From positions 1-23,925 of the IMG/VR virus record IMGVR_UViG_3300031857_001381: a stretch of 23,925 bases of DNA; one strand, given 5' to 3'. Source of the DNA: a virus. Positions 22,354 through 23,925 of this stretch are shown here, piece after piece (position 1 is the stretch's first letter; each line of letters begins with the position of its first letter). The notes under the pieces are model-generated. The model made no database searches. It was not told the DNA's origin and was given only the letters and a program-made list of their open reading frames with translations. Made by a program: the position numbers and the translations under genes.

Positions 22354-22726
22354 GATCCGCCTGCCTGAATCCGCCCCCGGCCAACGCCAGGGCCAGGAAA
22401 TCGCCACGTTGGCCGACGGCCGCACCATCGTCTGCCTGGACGACGGCGCCACGCTGCCAGCCGACCAGCCCGCGCAGATCGCCGCCAGCATCGAGGCCCT
22501 GCCCAGCCCGCTGCCCGTAGACCTGCGCGCCGAGATCCTGGCCGCCAGCCCGCACGTGCGCGTCATCAACCAGCGCGTGGTCGAGAAGATCCGCGCCCAG
22601 TACAGCATGGACGACGAGATCAAGATGCTGCGTATCGCCCCCAGTGCAGAAACCGTGGCCTGGAACGACCACGTGGAAGCCTGCCGCGCCTGGGGCAGGG
22701 CTGAAAAGGCCAAGCTGGGGTTGTGA
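22301..22726 (+). CDS. Small phage protein of unknown function, overlapping RT
   Basis: A 141-residue protein starting MPSLHAYRKLITSLNTFEIR with GGAG upstream; an upstream in-frame ATG at 22118 would place 61 implausible residues over RT coding sequence. The N-terminal half is beta-like (EIATLADGRTIVCLDDGATL) and the C-terminal half helical (VINQRVVEKIRAQYSMDDEI, then WNDHVEACRAWGRAEKAKLG). The ending resembles small proteins found at the end of phage tail modules, possibly tail-fibre assembly helpers; I cannot name the family. It starts inside the RT gene, so it shares its transcript. Confidence 0.7.
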   Translation: MPSLHAYRKLITSLNTFEIRLPESAPGQRQGQEIATLADGRTIVCLDDGATLPADQPAQIAASIEALPSPLPVDLRAEILAASPHVRVINQRVVEKIRAQYSMDDEIKMLRIAPSAETVAWNDHVEACRAWGRAEKAKLGL

Positions 22727-22785
22727 GCCTGGCCACCCACTGACCCGCCGCACCCGCCCGACGCCGTGAAGAAAGCGCCGCCCCC

Positions 22786-23139
22786 ATGACCGACTACACC
22801 GGCCCCGAGCGCCGCCAGGCCGCCCTGACCGAAGACCGCGTGCAACTGATGATCCAGACGGCCGTCACGGGCGCCATGACGGCCCATGAGCACAAGGTCA
22901 TCGCGCACATGGACGTCCAGTTCGCCGCCCTGCGGCAAACCTTCGCCAGTGCGTTCCCCGAGGGCGACCCGCACGGCCACCGAATCGCGCACGAGAAGGC
23001 CATCCGCAACGCCGGCTGGTGGGAGCGCATCAAGGGCGAAGCCGCCAGCAAGCTGCTCACCGCCACGCTCTGGGCCGGCCTGCTCTTCATCGGAGCCGCC
23101 ATCTGGGAGCACTTCAAAAGCGAAGTGCGGAAGGGCTGA
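22786..23139 (+). CDS. Single-pass membrane protein, lysis-region candidate
   Basis: A 117-residue protein. The N-terminus MTDYTGPERRQ is a motif common in small phage membrane proteins of high-GC proteobacteria. A soluble helical region (residues about 15-80) precedes one membrane segment TATLWAGLLFIGAAIWEHF (about 91-109) and a short basic tail. It lies 4 nt before the endolysin gene, so a role in lysis (holin-like or accessory) is plausible by position, but a single C-terminal membrane anchor is not diagnostic. Confidence 0.65.
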   Translation: MTDYTGPERRQAALTEDRVQLMIQTAVTGAMTAHEHKVIAHMDVQFAALRQTFASAFPEGDPHGHRIAHEKAIRNAGWWERIKGEAASKLLTATLWAGLLFIGAAIWEHFKSEVRKG

Positions 23140-23143
23140 GGCA

Positions 23144-23620
23144 ATGAACTTCGACACCGCCTTTGCGCTGCTGCTTGGCCATGAGGGCGACTTCTCTGAC
23201 CACCCGGATGACCCCGGAGGCAAGACCCGCTTCGGCATCACCGAAGCCGTAGCCCGCCAGGCCGGCTACACCGGCAGCATGCGCGAGCTGCCCGTCGACC
23301 TGGCCAAACGCATCTACCTCGACCGCTACTGGAAGCCCGTGCGCGCCGATGATCTGCCGCCAGGCATCCGCTACGTGATGTTCGACGGCGCCGTCAACAG
23401 CGGCCCCGCCCAGGCCACGCTCTGGCTCCAGCGAGCACTCGGCGTGCAGGCCGACGGCATCATCGGCCCCAAGACCCTGGCCGCTGCATACGCCCACCCG
23501 CACGAAACCCTGCGCCTGAGCATCCTGGCCCAGCGCCTGCGCTTCATGACCGGCCTGACCAACTGGCCCGCCTTCAGCCGAGGCTGGGCGCGGCGCATTG
23601 CTGACCTGATGGATGCCTGA
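23144..23620 (+). CDS. Endolysin, glycosyl hydrolase family 108
   Basis: A 158-residue peptidoglycan hydrolase that breaks the cell wall at the end of infection. The N-terminal LLLGHEGDFSDHPDDPGGKT with Glu14 followed by RFGIT is the family 108 active-site signature. YLDRYWKPVRADDLPPGIRY and FDGAVNSGPAQATLWLQRAL follow, then a peptidoglycan-binding-3-like part VQADGIIGPKTLAAA. No signal peptide is seen, so release should depend on a holin, and a holin gene follows 4 nt later. ATG 23144 is chosen because an upstream in-frame ATG overlaps the membrane protein gene. Confidence 0.92.
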   Translation: MNFDTAFALLLGHEGDFSDHPDDPGGKTRFGITEAVARQAGYTGSMRELPVDLAKRIYLDRYWKPVRADDLPPGIRYVMFDGAVNSGPAQATLWLQRALGVQADGIIGPKTLAAAYAHPHETLRLSILAQRLRFMTGLTNWPAFSRGWARRIADLMDA

Positions 23621-23624
23621 CCCC

Positions 23625-23925
23625 ATGAACCCGCTCATCCTCGGCCCCGTGCTCGACCTCGGCAAGTCCATCCTGGAGCGCTTTATCCCAGACCCCGAGA
23701 AAAAGCGCGAGGCCGAGATGGAGCTGCTGCGCATGGCCGCCGAGGGTGAACTCAAGCAGGTAATCGCCCAGCTCGAAATCAACGCCCGTGAGGCCCAACA
23801 CCCCAGCATCTTCGTCGCTGGCTGGCGGCCCGCCTTTGGCTGGTGCGGTGCTGCGGGCTTCGTCTACGCCACCATCCTCCAGCCCCTGCTGTCCTGGTGG
23901 GCCGGCATCCGCGGCTGGGGCCCCC
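23625..23925 (+). CDS. Holin, 3TM family (3' truncated)
   Basis: At least 100 residues, open at the window end. The N-terminus LILGPVLDLGKSILERFIPD precedes a helical amphipathic stretch (PEKKREAEMELLRMAAEGEL), then NAREAQHPSIFVAGWRPAFG leads into hydrophobic segments (WCGAAGFVYATILQPLLSWW). The order matches 3TM holins (pfam11351), which have an NP/D-type amphipathic start, a long charged helix and the SIFVAGWRPxxGW motif. It would permeabilise the inner membrane so that the adjacent endolysin can reach the cell wall. Confidence 0.88.
   Translation, partial: MNPLILGPVLDLGKSILERFIPDPEKKREAEMELLRMAAEGELKQVIAQLEINAREAQHPSIFVAGWRPAFGWCGAAGFVYATILQPLLSWWAGIRGWGP

Overview
The window is the late, structural part of a tailed double-stranded DNA phage or prophage, about 24 kb, with every supported gene on the + strand. 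It opens inside the large terminase gene and closes inside a holin gene, so both ends are truncated. No integrase, repressor, attachment site, tRNA or host gene is visible. The very high GC content, G/C-rich third codon positions and densely packed genes suggest a high-GC proteobacterial host, perhaps a Burkholderiales (Comamonadaceae-like) bacterium. That host guess is inference only.

Layout. (1) Packaging and head, 1-4739: GpA-family terminase large subunit, a small Mor-like helix-turn-helix protein, a gpW-like connector candidate and a lambda gpB-type portal with a C-terminal extension. (2) An unusual block of beta-rich, mostly unrecognised structural proteins, 4754-8910, sits between portal and protease. 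It includes a 516-residue protein made of about 16 repeats of 23 residues and a 56-residue gene. (3) Capsid, 8987-11159: a prohead protease fused in frame to an HK97-type major capsid protein, with a strong internal ribosome-binding site and GTG start at the domain junction, then a gpFII-like head-tail joining candidate. (4) Tail, 11188-19184: tail tube, a gpG/gpGT chaperone pair joined by a -1 frameshift on A-AAT-TTT, a 1715-residue tape measure, a tail protein with a chitin-binding-like module, and an Ala-rich fibre-like protein. No sheath or baseplate genes are seen, so a long flexible (siphovirus-like) tail is likely.

(5) The highlight is a complete diversity-generating retroelement (DGR), 19181-22353, in the order variable protein, avd, template repeat, reverse transcriptase. 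The last 119 bp of homology in the variable-protein gene (VR, 20401-20519) matches a template repeat (TR, 21061-21179) exactly 660 bp downstream. There are 16 mismatches, and 15 of them fall on template adenines. The reverse transcriptase carries the YMDD catalytic motif and the SQ motif typical of DGR enzymes. The element would diversify the C-terminal C-type-lectin-like tip of a presumed receptor-binding tail protein.

(6) Lysis and end, 22301-23925: a small conserved-looking phage protein that overlaps the RT gene, a single-pass membrane protein, a glycosyl hydrolase 108-type endolysin and a truncated 3TM-type holin.
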